DNA of 64,000 nucleotides from Rubrivirga sp. SAORIC476. Lineage in GTDB: Bacteria > Bacteroidota > Rhodothermia > Rhodothermales > Rubricoccaceae. Within the stretch, counting starts at the first letter, position 1; every line of letters begins with the position of its first letter. Positions 15,879-24,551 of the stretch are shown here, in pieces. The translations under genes were made by a program, and so were the position numbers. Location of the stretch: the NCBI RefSeq assembly GCF_002283555.1, contig NZ_MVOI01000003.1, positions 1,657,578 through 1,721,577 on the forward strand, written 5' to 3'. The notes under the pieces are model-generated. The model saw only the letters and a list, made by a program, of their open reading frames with translations. It ran no database searches and was not told the DNA's origin.

Positions 15879-17507
15879 TCAGGCGGGGACCAGCACCACT
15901 CCCGCCCACGGCCCGAGCACCACCGTTCCGCCCACCTCGGTGCTCTCGTCGGCACGGTCGGTCGCCAGCCGGACCGTCCCGCCGCGGAACGCTGGCGGGA
16001 CTGTCACCTCGGCCGCCCCGTCGCCGAGGTGGAGCAGGACGAGGGTGTCGCCGCCGCGCGTGAACGCGAACACGTCGTCGGGCACGTCGTCCAGCGGGGC
16101 GTAGTCGCCGGACTGGAGCGACGCCGAACTGGCACGTACCGCCAACGCGCGCCTGTAGAACGCGAGGGGCGAGTCCGGGTCGGCCGACTGGGTGGCGACG
16201 TTGACCGTCGCGTGGTCCGGGTGGAGCGGGAGCCAGAAGGCCGACGGCTCGGCGTCCGAGAAGCCCGCGCCGGGCGAGGCGTCCCACGCCATCGGCGTGC
16301 GGCAGCCGTCGCGGCTCAGCGCCGGGATGCCGCTGCGGAAGGCCCACGGGTCGCGGCGCTGGTCCAGCGGCACATCGACTTCTTCCAGGCCCAGTTCGTC
16401 ACCGTAGTAGAGCGTCGGCGCGCCGCGCAACGTGAGCAGCAACAGCCCGGCCAGGCGGACCGACGCGGGGCCGAGCCGGGTCGCCAGGCGCCGCTCGTCG
16501 TGGTTGCCGAGGACGTAGTTCGGCCACGCGCCCTCCGGCAGCACGGCTTCGATGGCGTCGACGTGGGCGCGCACGTCCGCCGCTGTCCAGGGCGTCGGGA
16601 GGAGGCCGAAGTTGAACGGCATGTGGAGCCCGCTGAGCGAGCCCCCGGCGGTCGGTGTGCCGTAGTAGCCGGCCCAGCGGCCGAGGTCGTCGAAGTCGTG
16701 GATCTCGCCGATCGTGACGCGCTCGGCGTCGTCGAAGGAGTCGACGGTCTGGCGGATGCGCGCGAACCAGTCGTGGACGTCCGGGTGGCCCTTGTCGTGG
16801 ACGTGGACGAGCGTGTCGTAGATGCCCATCGCCTTGTGCATCTGGCCGGTCCTCTCGGCGAGCGGGTTGTCACGGTAGGCCGGGTCCTTCGCGATCTGGT
16901 GCGCCACGTCGATCCGGAAGCCGTCCACCCCGCGCGCCATCCAGAAGCGCAGCGTGTCCATCATCTCGTCGACGACGGCCGGGGTACGCCAGTTGAGGTC
17001 CGGCTGCTCGCGCAGGAACGAGTGGAGGTAGTACTGGCCCGTGGTCTCGTCCAGCGTCCAGGCCGGGCCGCCGAAGTAGCTGACCCAGTTGTTGGGCGGC
17101 CCGCCGTCGGGCGCCGGGTCACGCCAGACGTACCAGTCGCGCTTGGGGTTGTCGCGCGAGGCGCGGCTCTCGACGAACCACGCGTGCTGCTCCGAGGTGT
17201 GGTTGGGCACGAAGTCGACGATCAGCTTCAGCCCGAGCCCGTGCGCCGTCTCCGCCAGCCGGTCGAAGTCGGCCAGCGTGCCGTAGGGCGGGTCCACGTC
17301 GCGGTAGTCCGACACGTCGTACCCGAAGTCGGCCTGCGGGGACGGGTAGAACGGGCTCAGCCAGACCGCGCCGACGCCGAGGTCGGCGAGGTACGGAAGC
17401 CGCGCGGTGATGCCGGGCAGGTCGCCCAAGCCGGAGCCGGTCGAGTCTTGGAAGGAGCGGGGGTAGATCTGGTAGACGACGGCCGTCTGCCACCACGGAC
17501 GAGACAT
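15879..17507 (-). CDS. Cytoplasmic GH13 alpha-glucosidase
   Basis: The 542-aa protein has no signal peptide and begins MSRPWWQTAVVYQIYPRSF, the standard opening of the oligo-1,6-glucosidase/alpha-glucosidase group. Conserved GH13 regions in order are DFVPNHTS (region I), GFRIDVAHQI with the nucleophile Asp (region II), TIGEIHDF with the acid/base Glu (region III) and VLGNHDERR with the transition-state Asp (region IV). QPDLNWRTP is also typical. A small beta C-terminal domain follows. It would release glucose from maltodextrin or sucrose-type oligosaccharides imported into the cell. Its partners are the secreted amylases at 28134 and 38408. It is divergent from the L,D-transpeptidase gene, with a GC palindrome between the two. 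Confidence 0.9.
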   Translation of the reverse strand: MSRPWWQTAVVYQIYPRSFQDSTGSGLGDLPGITARLPYLADLGVGAVWLSPFYPSPQADFGYDVSDYRDVDPPYGTLADFDRLAETAHGLGLKLIVDFVPNHTSEQHAWFVESRASRDNPKRDWYVWRDPAPDGGPPNNWVSYFGGPAWTLDETTGQYYLHSFLREQPDLNWRTPAVVDEMMDTLRFWMARGVDGFRIDVAHQIAKDPAYRDNPLAERTGQMHKAMGIYDTLVHVHDKGHPDVHDWFARIRQTVDSFDDAERVTIGEIHDFDDLGRWAGYYGTPTAGGSLSGLHMPFNFGLLPTPWTAADVRAHVDAIEAVLPEGAWPNYVLGNHDERRLATRLGPASVRLAGLLLLTLRGAPTLYYGDELGLEEVDVPLDQRRDPWAFRSGIPALSRDGCRTPMAWDASPGAGFSDAEPSAFWLPLHPDHATVNVATQSADPDSPLAFYRRALAVRASSASLQSGDYAPLDDVPDDVFAFTRGGDTLVLLHLGDGAAEVTVPPAFRGGTVRLATDRADESTEVGGTVVLGPWAGVVLVPA

Positions 17508-17543
17508 GCGGGTACAGGGGTCAGGGTGGCAGGAAAGATGCAA

Positions 17544-17563
17544 CCGCCTCGGCGCCGAGGCGG
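17544..17563. repeat. Perfect 20-bp GC palindrome between divergent genes
   Basis: CCGCCTCGG-CG-CCGAGGCGG is a perfect palindrome. It lies in a divergent intergenic region, upstream of both flanking genes, so a terminator role does not fit here. It is a member of the recurring palindrome family. Confidence 0.7.
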
Positions 17564-17612
17564 GCAACCTCGCGACCGAGGCTCCGTCCGACGACGGCCC
17601 TGCTCCGCGCCC

Positions 17613-18134
17613 ATGTCTCGCCGCCTGCTCTTCTTGCTCACGGCCCTCACGGGGGTCGCCCTCGGTCTCGTCGCCGCCAACCGACCGCCGGCCCCGCTCC
17701 CGCCCGGCACCGAGGCCGACCGCGTCGTGGTCGACAAGAGCGACCGCACCCTGACGCTCCTGCGCGACGGCACCGTCCTGGCGACCTACCCGGTCTCGCT
17801 GGGCGCCGCGCCCGTCGGCCACAAACAGCGGGAGGGCGACGAGCGGACGCCCGAGGGCACCTACGTCCTCGACTGGCGCAACGCCGAGAGCATCGCCCAC
17901 CGCTCGATCCACGTCTCGTACCCCGACGCCGACGATGTCGCGCGCGCCGAGGCCGCAGGCGTCGCGCCGGGCGGCCAGATCATGGTCCACGGCATCACGA
18001 ACGGCCTCGGCTGGCTCGGCCGCCTCCATCTCCTGGCCGACTGGACCGACGGCTGCATCGGGGTCACGAACGCGGAGATGGACCAGATCTGGGACGCCGT
18101 CGCCGACGGCACGCCCATCGAGATCCGCCCGTGA
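17613..18134 (+). CDS. L,D-transpeptidase (YkuD family)
   Basis: The 173-aa protein has an N-terminal signal or anchor (MSRRLLFLLTALTGVALGLVAA). The YkuD domain spans ~35-173: VDKSDRTLTLLRDGTVLATYPVS, GDERTPEGTYVLDW, MVHGITNG, then WTDGCIGVTN with the catalytic Cys. The canonical active site is H-G-x-14-17-[S/T]-x-G-C; here the residue three before Cys is Thr. It acts on peptidoglycan in the periplasm, forming 3-3 crosslinks or attaching proteins. Neighbouring genes give no further clue. The start at 17613 places the hydrophobic segment at the N-terminus. Confidence 0.9.
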   Translation: MSRRLLFLLTALTGVALGLVAANRPPAPLPPGTEADRVVVDKSDRTLTLLRDGTVLATYPVSLGAAPVGHKQREGDERTPEGTYVLDWRNAESIAHRSIHVSYPDADDVARAEAAGVAPGGQIMVHGITNGLGWLGRLHLLADWTDGCIGVTNAEMDQIWDAVADGTPIEIRP

Positions 18135-18140
18135 CCCCGC

Positions 18141-18160
18141 CCGCCTCGGTGCCGAGGCGG
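18141..18160. terminator. Palindrome CCGCCTCGG-TG-CCGAGGCGG between convergent genes
   Basis: The 9-bp arms are perfect around a TG centre. The palindrome starts 7 bp after the stop of the L,D-transpeptidase gene and ends 13 bp before the stop of the convergent ABC gene, which suits a bidirectional terminator. The loop is very short and there is no T-tract. Confidence 0.5.
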
Positions 18161-18173
18161 ACGACTCGCCGTC

Positions 18174-20072
18174 CTACCGGTACCCCTGCGCCTGCAGCTC
18201 GAACAGCTCCGCGTAGCGCTGCCCGTTCGCCAGCAGCTCCTCGTGCGTGCCGACCTCCTCGATGCGGCCTTGTTCGAGGACCAGAATCCGGTCCGCCATG
18301 CGGACGGTCGAGAAGCGGTGCGAGATGAGCACGGCCGTCTTGCCCTGCGTGAGGTCCTTGAAACGCTCAAAGACCTCGTACTCGGCGCGGGCGTCGAGCG
18401 CGGCCGTCGGCTCGTCCAGAATCAGGAGCTGGGCGTCGCGCATGTAGGCACGGCCGAGCGCCACCTTCTGCCACTGGCCGCCCGAGAGTTCCGTCCCCGT
18501 CTTGAAGCGGCGCCCGAGCGTCTGGTCGTAGCCCTCCGGCAGGGACGCGATGACGGCGTCGGCGAGGGAGCGTTCGGCGGCCGTCTCGATGCGCGGTCGG
18601 TCGGCCCGCTCCTCGATGCGCCCGACGGCGATGTTCTCGGCCGCCGAGAGATGGTAGCGGACGAAGTCTTGGAAGATGACGCCAACCGCCGACCGCAGGC
18701 TGTCGAGGTCGTAGTCCCGCAGGTCGACTCCGTCGAGCAGCACGCGGCCCTCGTCGGGATCGTAGAGGCGCGCGAGCAGCTTGACGAGCGTCGTCTTGCC
18801 CGCGCCGTTCTCGCCGACGAGGGCCAGCGCCTCGCCCGCGCGCAGCGTGAACGACAGGTCGCGGACGGCCCAGTGGTCCGAGCCGGGGTACCGGAAGCCG
18901 ACGCCTTCGAACCGGAAGCCCTCCTGGATCACCTCCGGCACCGGCCGCGCGTCCGGCTTCGAGACGACGGTCGGGACGATGTCGAAGAACGAGAACAAGT
19001 CGGCGAGGTAGAGCGCCTGCCCGCTGACGGTCGAGAACGTCTGGAGCATGCTCTGGAGCAGGTTGCGCATCCGCCCGAACGAGCCCGCCAGGAACGTCAG
19101 GTCGCCGATGGAGAAGGCGCCCGCCGCCGTCCGGTAGACGATGAACGCGTAGGCGACGTAGTAGCCCAGGCTGCCGACCATCGAGAGGAGCCCGCCCCAC
19201 GACGCCCGGCGGATGGCGAGCGTCCGGTTGGCGCGGTAGTAGGCGTCGGCGAGGTCGTGGTAGCGCTGAGCGAGGTAGTCGTTGAGGCCGAACACCTTGA
19301 CCTCCTTGGCCGTCTCGTCGCTCGCGCCGACGTAGCGGAGGTAGTCCAGCTCGCGCCGCTCGGCGGTCCACGAGTAGGCCAGCGAGTAGCTCTGGGCGTT
19401 GAAGTGGGCCTCACCCAGGAAGGCCGGGATGAGCGCCACGATCAGCAGCAGCAGCAGCAGCGGCGCGTAGGCCGCCAGACCGATGGCCAGCGTGGCGATG
19501 GTGACGGCGTCCTGCGCCTGCCCCAGGATCTGGCTCAGCAGCGTGATCCGGCCGGTCGTCTGCCGCCGGGCGCGCTCCAGGTGGTCGTAGAAGTCGGCGT
19601 CCTCGAAGTGGGCGAGGTCGAGGGCCGCCGCGTGGCGCATCAGGCGGACGCTCGTCTCGTTCGTGAACAGGTCGCCCAGGAGCGAGTCCACGAGGGCGGT
19701 CGCGCGGGCGAGCAGTTCGGAGAGCACCGCCAGCCCGAACTCGATGGAGATCAGCCACAGGAGCCCGTTCAGCTCGTCGCCCCAGGCCGCCAGCCCGTCG
19801 AGCGTGAGGGACGCGCCCGCCAGCCGCACCACCTCGTCCACGATCAGCTTGCCGACGTAGAGCATCGACACCGGCAGCAGCGCGCGGACGAGCCGCAGCG
19901 CCAGGCTGGCCGCGAACAGCGACGGGCTGGTCTGCCAGACGAGCCGGAACAGCGGCGGCACGTTGCTCAGCGCGCCGACCCGCTCCTTGATCGAGAGGTT
20001 CTTGCCGGCAGCGGCCGCGCCGCGCTGTCCCTTCGGAGGCCTGCCGCCGCCGCGTGATGGATTGGTCGCCAT
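18174..20072 (-). CDS. ABC exporter, fused membrane and ATPase domains
   Basis: The 632-aa half-transporter is expected to work as a homodimer in the inner membrane. Residues ~45-345 are six hydrophobic segments of the exporter fold. Residues ~375-625 are the nucleotide-binding domain: Walker A GENGAGKTTLVK, Q-loop VIFQDFVRY, signature LSGGQWQKVALGRAY, Walker B LLILDEPTAALD and H-loop ISHRFSTVRMADRI. The N-terminal ~30 residues are basic and glycine-rich. Family members export lipids, peptides or drugs. No substrate-specific gene is adjacent, so the substrate is unknown. Confidence 0.9.
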   Translation of the reverse strand: MATNPSRGGGRPPKGQRGAAAAGKNLSIKERVGALSNVPPLFRLVWQTSPSLFAASLALRLVRALLPVSMLYVGKLIVDEVVRLAGASLTLDGLAAWGDELNGLLWLISIEFGLAVLSELLARATALVDSLLGDLFTNETSVRLMRHAAALDLAHFEDADFYDHLERARRQTTGRITLLSQILGQAQDAVTIATLAIGLAAYAPLLLLLLIVALIPAFLGEAHFNAQSYSLAYSWTAERRELDYLRYVGASDETAKEVKVFGLNDYLAQRYHDLADAYYRANRTLAIRRASWGGLLSMVGSLGYYVAYAFIVYRTAAGAFSIGDLTFLAGSFGRMRNLLQSMLQTFSTVSGQALYLADLFSFFDIVPTVVSKPDARPVPEVIQEGFRFEGVGFRYPGSDHWAVRDLSFTLRAGEALALVGENGAGKTTLVKLLARLYDPDEGRVLLDGVDLRDYDLDSLRSAVGVIFQDFVRYHLSAAENIAVGRIEERADRPRIETAAERSLADAVIASLPEGYDQTLGRRFKTGTELSGGQWQKVALGRAYMRDAQLLILDEPTAALDARAEYEVFERFKDLTQGKTAVLISHRFSTVRMADRILVLEQGRIEEVGTHEELLANGQRYAELFELQAQGYR

Positions 20073-20174
20073 GGCCGCTCACACGCGCTGCGCCGCGCCG
20101 GGTTCGCCGATGCCAACCGGCCCGCCCCCTGCGAACGGGGACGGGCCGATGACAGAGACACCGACCTCGATCCG

Positions 20175-22472
20175 CTACGACGCGATGGTCGGCTGCGGGT
20201 CGAGCACCTCGAACACGATCTTGGTCGGCTGCGAGGTCACGAAGTCGATGCTGTCGTAGCTCTGCACGGTCGAGCCCGACCCGAAGTACTGGAGCTCGCG
20301 CGCCCACATGTTGCTGGGCTTGAGCACGTACATGCGGACCGTGTAGGCCGTCGAGCCGGAGACCGACTGCGGCGCGTTGGCCGAAAACGAGATGCCCCAG
20401 GAGTTCGTCTGGGTCGACTGGGCGGTCAGCTCGACCGAGAAGTCCATCCCGACGAGCGCCTTCTCCGAGAACGTCTCCTCGACGAACACCGCCGAGACCG
20501 TCGTCTCGGTGCTCTCGCCGATGTACTCGCTGCCCTGGATGCTCAGCCCGACGAGAGCCATCACCTCGTCGATCTGCTCGTACTCGGACGCCGAGCCTCC
20601 TGCCCCGTCAACCGTGAACTCGAGGTAGCCGTCGCCGCCCAGGTCCATCGCGTTCGGGCGGACGATGTTCTCCATGTAGCCGCTCGCATACCCGGGGTCC
20701 AGGTTCGCCTGCTCCGACGCCGACAACCCGTCGTAGAGCGCCCGCATCCTGGCGTCGATCTCTGAGGCCTGGTACGTGTCGATGTCGCCGGGCGTGTAGG
20801 CGTAGGCCGCGAACTGGCCACTCACCCGGTGCGTGTTGATGTCCTTGACCGTCCGGAAGGCGCTGAAGAGCGGCGCGTCGACGCCGTTCGGGATCACCCC
20901 GCTGGCGTCGATGAAGAGCGTCGCCATCTCGACGATGTCCGGCGGGCTGGCCCCGTAGTACTCGCCCGTCGCCCCGATCCGGGCGGTGCCAGAGTCCGGT
21001 GGGTCCTGAACAGGGGTCGTGTACACCGTGAAGCCGGACGTCGTCTTGACGGTCTGGGTCGCGGTGGCCTCGCCGACCGGCCCTGCACGGAACTCCGTCT
21101 CCTCGGCCACGCCCGCGTCCACCTCGGTCTTGATGCCGAACTGGAGCGTCTCCTTCATCCCGACCTGGTTCGAGGTCTGGCTCGACGCGCCATACGTGTA
21201 CGCGATGATGGGGCTGTTGAACTGGGAGGGCGCCAACGAGCCGAGGTTCTCGTTGGGGAAGGGGAAGCTGTCCATCAGCGTCGACAGCAGCCGCGACGAG
21301 GGGTTCGTCGGCGTCATCCGCGAGACCGACGGCACCATCACCGACTGCCCGTAGAGGCCCACCATCACGCGGATGGAATCGTCGTAGAGGATGAGCCCGT
21401 ACTGGGCCATCGTGGTCGTGTCGGTGAACGACAGCGAGGTCCCGTCCTGCGTGCCCGAGACCGACTGGTCCGAGACCTGATTGGCAGCGATGAAGATGGG
21501 CACGCCCATCACGTCCGTGGACTCGGTCGCACCGTACGGCAGCGTGCTATCCGGCCACTCGAACTGGCTGGTCGGCGGAGTGTTCGTATCGAACGTCCGC
21601 TGCCGGAAGTCCCGGTCGCTGTTGGAATAGAGGACGTAGAGCCGGCCAGCCGGATCGCGGGTGATCGAGCACCCGGCCGTGACGCCAGCGAGCGTCTGGA
21701 TCTTCATCACGTCGGACGAGCCTGTCGAGACCGGCGTCCCGTCGTCTCCGATCTTGTAGAGGATGAAGCGGGCCTTGCCGTCGGTGTTCGAGTAGAACGA
21801 CGCCAGCATCCAGTTGACGCCGCCCGCCTGCGGGAACCACTCCGCGCTCATCTGGCTGTAGCCTCCGTCGATGTTGGAGTTGTAGGACTGCACGTCGAGG
21901 TCGGTGCCCTCTGCACCGGTCCAGGTGCTGCCGGTCATCGACAGGTCGTTCGGGTCCAGGACGAGGCTGTGGAGGTTCATGGAGGAGGTCCCGAACCGCA
22001 GCAGCACGATCCGGCTGCCGTCCGGCGTGACGGTCGCCGCGAGCGACGAGCTGGAGCTGTAGTCGCTGCTGCCCGCTCTCACCTTCCACGCGGAGGTCTC
22101 GTACGTCCCATCCGCATTGCGGATCATCGCGTAGACATCGTCCGAGTTGCTCGTGCCGTCGACCCAGAAGCAGTACACCTTGCCGCCCAGCTCGACAGCC
22201 GCAGTGCCATACCTGGCCTTCAGAGACGCGCCGTTCTTCGTAGAGATGCGGCTAGAGGCGCTCGTCTCGGCCCAGTTGCCGTTGGTGGCGACGCTGGTCG
22301 GGTCGCCCTCCTGGAGGCCCGACACGTCGAGGGTGACGAACTGCAGGTTGTTGTTCGCGTCGGACATGAAGTACACCAGCGTGCTCCCCTGAAGCGCGAG
22401 GCTGCCCCCGTTGCCGGAGTGCTGGCTTCCCGGGGCCGATGGCTTGAACGTAAACGGAAGAGAGACGGACAT
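20175..22472 (-). CDS. Large protein of unknown function without signal peptide; propeller-like N-terminus
   Basis: I do not recognise this 765-aa protein. It starts MSVSLPFTFKPSAPGSQHSG, with no signal peptide or membrane segment. Residues ~20-320 show repeated strand motifs of the kind found in propellers or lectins (LVYFMSDANNNLQFVTLD; KVYCFWVDGTSNSDDVYAMI; GRLYVLYSNSDRDFRQRTFD). The second half is rich in Ser, Thr, Gly and Glu in alternating strand patterns (for example ETEFRAGPVGEATATQTVKT), followed by a helical segment (ASEIDARMRALYDGLSASEQA) and a final beta region. Base composition is visibly less GC-rich than its neighbours, which may indicate transfer. It could be a cytoplasmically stored toxin or adhesin released by lysis or a contractile system; this is speculative. 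Confidence 0.7.
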   Translation of the reverse strand: MSVSLPFTFKPSAPGSQHSGNGGSLALQGSTLVYFMSDANNNLQFVTLDVSGLQEGDPTSVATNGNWAETSASSRISTKNGASLKARYGTAAVELGGKVYCFWVDGTSNSDDVYAMIRNADGTYETSAWKVRAGSSDYSSSSSLAATVTPDGSRIVLLRFGTSSMNLHSLVLDPNDLSMTGSTWTGAEGTDLDVQSYNSNIDGGYSQMSAEWFPQAGGVNWMLASFYSNTDGKARFILYKIGDDGTPVSTGSSDVMKIQTLAGVTAGCSITRDPAGRLYVLYSNSDRDFRQRTFDTNTPPTSQFEWPDSTLPYGATESTDVMGVPIFIAANQVSDQSVSGTQDGTSLSFTDTTTMAQYGLILYDDSIRVMVGLYGQSVMVPSVSRMTPTNPSSRLLSTLMDSFPFPNENLGSLAPSQFNSPIIAYTYGASSQTSNQVGMKETLQFGIKTEVDAGVAEETEFRAGPVGEATATQTVKTTSGFTVYTTPVQDPPDSGTARIGATGEYYGASPPDIVEMATLFIDASGVIPNGVDAPLFSAFRTVKDINTHRVSGQFAAYAYTPGDIDTYQASEIDARMRALYDGLSASEQANLDPGYASGYMENIVRPNAMDLGGDGYLEFTVDGAGGSASEYEQIDEVMALVGLSIQGSEYIGESTETTVSAVFVEETFSEKALVGMDFSVELTAQSTQTNSWGISFSANAPQSVSGSTAYTVRMYVLKPSNMWARELQYFGSGSTVQSYDSIDFVTSQPTKIVFEVLDPQPTIAS

Positions 22473-22489
22473 GAGAAACGGGGTATGGG

Positions 22490-22555
22490 CGAGAAGAGGA
22501 GACTTTGGAGAAGCCTCACGCCCAACACTAGACGCGACACATCGACCTCTTCTCG
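22490..22555 (-). promoter_or_regulatory. Inverted repeat in the leader of the 20175-22472 gene
   Basis: CGAGAAGAGG (22490-22499) pairs perfectly with CCTCTTCTCG (22546-22555) around a 46-base loop. It ends 18 bp upstream of the start codon at 22472, so in the transcript it would form a 10-bp stem just before the start. It could be a translational control structure or a protein-binding pair of half-sites. Confidence 0.4.
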
Positions 22556-22705
22556 CGTGATCACCCCAATCGGACTCCTGAACTCCGATCTCCCGGAATC
22601 ACACGAGTGCTTCCCTTCTCGCATCTCCCGCGCGCGACCGGGCCGCCCCCTGGAGGCGCTCTGCGCCGCACTTGCGCTCCGCCCCGCACCGAACGGCACG
22701 ACGGG

Positions 22706-23650
22706 TTAGAGCCGCACCATCTCGCCCTCCTCCGCCACCCGCATCCCCGCTGCCTCGACGGCCTCGCGGGCCGCCCCGGGCCACAGCGCCGGGTTGGTGT
22801 GGTTGAGGTGGATGAACCGCACCTTCGCCCGCTCCCGCGCCGGGAGGTCCGCCAGCCGGTCCATCGTCGTCGTGATGAACGGGTGTGGGAAGCCCGACAT
22901 GTCGCGACCGGGGATCTCGCCGTCGGCGAAGAACGTCGCGTCGAGGTAGGCCACGTCGACCGTCGCGAGCACGTCTTCGAGGCGCGTCCCGGCGTCGTCC
23001 CACTCGTGCCAGCTGTCGATGTCGGGGATGAAGAGCGCCGACCGGTCAGGCCCGTCGATGCGGTAGCCGACGACCTCGGAGAACTCCTGTCGGTGCGGCA
23101 CGAGGAGCGGCGTCACAGACAGCCCGCCGGCCAGCGGCACGGGGACGCCGTCGGCCAGCTCCCGAATCGCGACGTTCTCGTAGCGGACGAGCTGGCTCCA
23201 CGGGCCGTTCGTCCGCAGAAACGCGGCCATGCGCGGCATCGCGTGGACGGGGACGCCGCGCGCGCCGAGCGACTCGTGGCCGAGGAACATCAGCCCGGTG
23301 TAGTGGCCGATGTGGGCGTGCGTGAGGAAGACGCCGTCGACCGCAGGCCCCTCGGTGCGGGGCGCGACGGCGTCCAGGCGGACCAGCTGCTCGGGCAGGT
23401 CGGGTGTGGCCTCGAACAGCCAGCGCCCGCCGCTGGCGGGGTCCACCAGCCCCAGGCTGACGACGAGCCGCCGGTACGCGGGGTCGGACCAGCCCGGCGC
23501 GTCGAGGTCGCCGGTCTGCGGCACGCCGCCGTCCTGCCCGATCCCGAGCACGACGACGAACGGCGCCTCGGCGGGCTGGGCGGAGGCGGAGGCCATGAGC
23601 AAGGCGACGAGGAGGCCGAGGCGGGGCCCCGCGAGCGGGATCTTCGACAT
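22706..23650 (-). CDS. Exported PqqB-like metallo-beta-lactamase-fold hydrolase
   Basis: The 314-aa protein has an apparent signal peptide (MSKIPLAGPRLGLLVALLMASASAQ). The mature part resembles PqqB: LGIGQDGGVPQTG near the N-terminus, LFEATPDLPEQL, LTHAHIGHYTGLMFLG as the metal motif (H-x-H-x-GH instead of HxHxDH) and YLDATFFADGE. True PqqB proteins are cytoplasmic and belong to pqq operons; no other pqq gene is in view and this one is exported. It is therefore better described as a PqqB-family secreted metallo-hydrolase of unknown substrate. The gene is divergent from the CPBP-like gene across 70 bp. Confidence 0.8.
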   Translation of the reverse strand: MSKIPLAGPRLGLLVALLMASASAQPAEAPFVVVLGIGQDGGVPQTGDLDAPGWSDPAYRRLVVSLGLVDPASGGRWLFEATPDLPEQLVRLDAVAPRTEGPAVDGVFLTHAHIGHYTGLMFLGHESLGARGVPVHAMPRMAAFLRTNGPWSQLVRYENVAIRELADGVPVPLAGGLSVTPLLVPHRQEFSEVVGYRIDGPDRSALFIPDIDSWHEWDDAGTRLEDVLATVDVAYLDATFFADGEIPGRDMSGFPHPFITTTMDRLADLPARERAKVRFIHLNHTNPALWPGAAREAVEAAGMRVAEEGEMVRL

Positions 23651-23720
23651 GGCAGCAACCTACCCGACCGCTGGTCCATCTGCATCAGGCCGGGGCGCCC
23701 GGCGGCGGATAGCCTGCGGC

Positions 23721-24437
23721 ATGCGCCTTGTGTGGGTCGTCCTGTTCCTCGTCCCCGCGGCTCACGCCCAGACGGTCCGCCTCGCGATCCCGCTCGACCG
23801 AGGCGGTCCGGTCCGCGCCGGGCTGGACGCGCGCGCCGTCGCCGAGATGACCGCCGTCGCGCTGACGGGCGTGGGGCACCTCGCGGCGTCGCAGGCGGGC
23901 GTATCGAACTGGTACGTGCCCGTCGTGATCGTGGGCTGGGGCGGCTACCTGGGGGCGAGGGCCGCGACCGAGCCCCGGTTTCTGGCCGACCTCGGGCTGA
24001 CCGGCGAGGCCCTCGGCCGGTCGGCTCGGGACACGGCGCTCCTCTCGGCGGGCGCCGTCGTCGCGATGGGCGCCTACGGGGCCGTCAACGGCTCGCTCCG
24101 TGTCGAGCCCTCGCTCGTCCCGCTGCTGGTCCTCTACCCCGCGTGGGGGCTCACGCAGCAACTCCTCGTGCAGGGCTTCGTGACGCGACACCTCGACGCC
24201 GCGGGGCTCCCCGCGGTCGCCGTCGTCCCGCTCTCGGCCGCCACCTTCGGGTCGGTGCACCTGCCGAACCTGCCGCTGACCGCGGCCACGACCACCCTCG
24301 GCGGGGCCTTCGCGGGCCTCTACCTGCGGGATGGGAACGTCTGGCCGCTCGGCGTCGCGCACGGCGCGCTGGGGACACTGTTCTACGTGTGGGTCCTGGA
24401 CCGCGACCCGTGGGCCGAGTTTACCGGCCGTGAGTAG
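23721..24437 (+). CDS. CPBP-family membrane protein with Gln in place of catalytic Glu
   Basis: The 238-aa membrane protein has an N-terminal signal-like segment and about six hydrophobic helices. The C-terminal half fits the CPBP (Abi/CAAX protease-like) family: motif 1 at residues ~145-151 reads TQQLLVQGF where active members have EExxxR, motif 2 is FGSVHLPN and motif 3 is AHGALGTLF. The histidines are kept but the paired glutamates and the arginine are not, so glutamate-dependent proteolysis is doubtful. The start at 23721 is the first ATG after the divergent gap. Neighbouring genes do not suggest a target. Confidence 0.68.
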   Translation: MRLVWVVLFLVPAAHAQTVRLAIPLDRGGPVRAGLDARAVAEMTAVALTGVGHLAASQAGVSNWYVPVVIVGWGGYLGARAATEPRFLADLGLTGEALGRSARDTALLSAGAVVAMGAYGAVNGSLRVEPSLVPLLVLYPAWGLTQQLLVQGFVTRHLDAAGLPAVAVVPLSAATFGSVHLPNLPLTAATTTLGGAFAGLYLRDGNVWPLGVAHGALGTLFYVWVLDRDPWAEFTGRE

Positions 24438-24504
24438 CCCCGCCTCGGCATCCCGGCCGACCGGGCCGGCGCCGTGCCCGAGGCAGGCGCGGAAGCCCTG
24501 TGGG

Positions 24505-24516
24505 GCAAGCGCTTTC
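24505..24516. promoter_or_regulatory. AAGCGCTT palindrome upstream of the trehalase gene
   Basis: GCAAGCGCTTTC contains the 8-bp palindrome AAGCGCTT (24507-24514), 36 bp before the trehalase start codon. The same core occurs twice upstream of gltB (52440 and 52460). It could be an operator for a LacI/GntR-type regulator. Confidence 0.35.
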
Positions 24517-24551
24517 GTCGGGTGTAGGTTCGAGGACCCTCTCCGCTGCCC

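Noticed and set aside
17544-17563. Palindrome read as a terminator
   Set aside because: It lies upstream of two divergent genes, so there is no transcript to end here; it was kept as a repeat instead.
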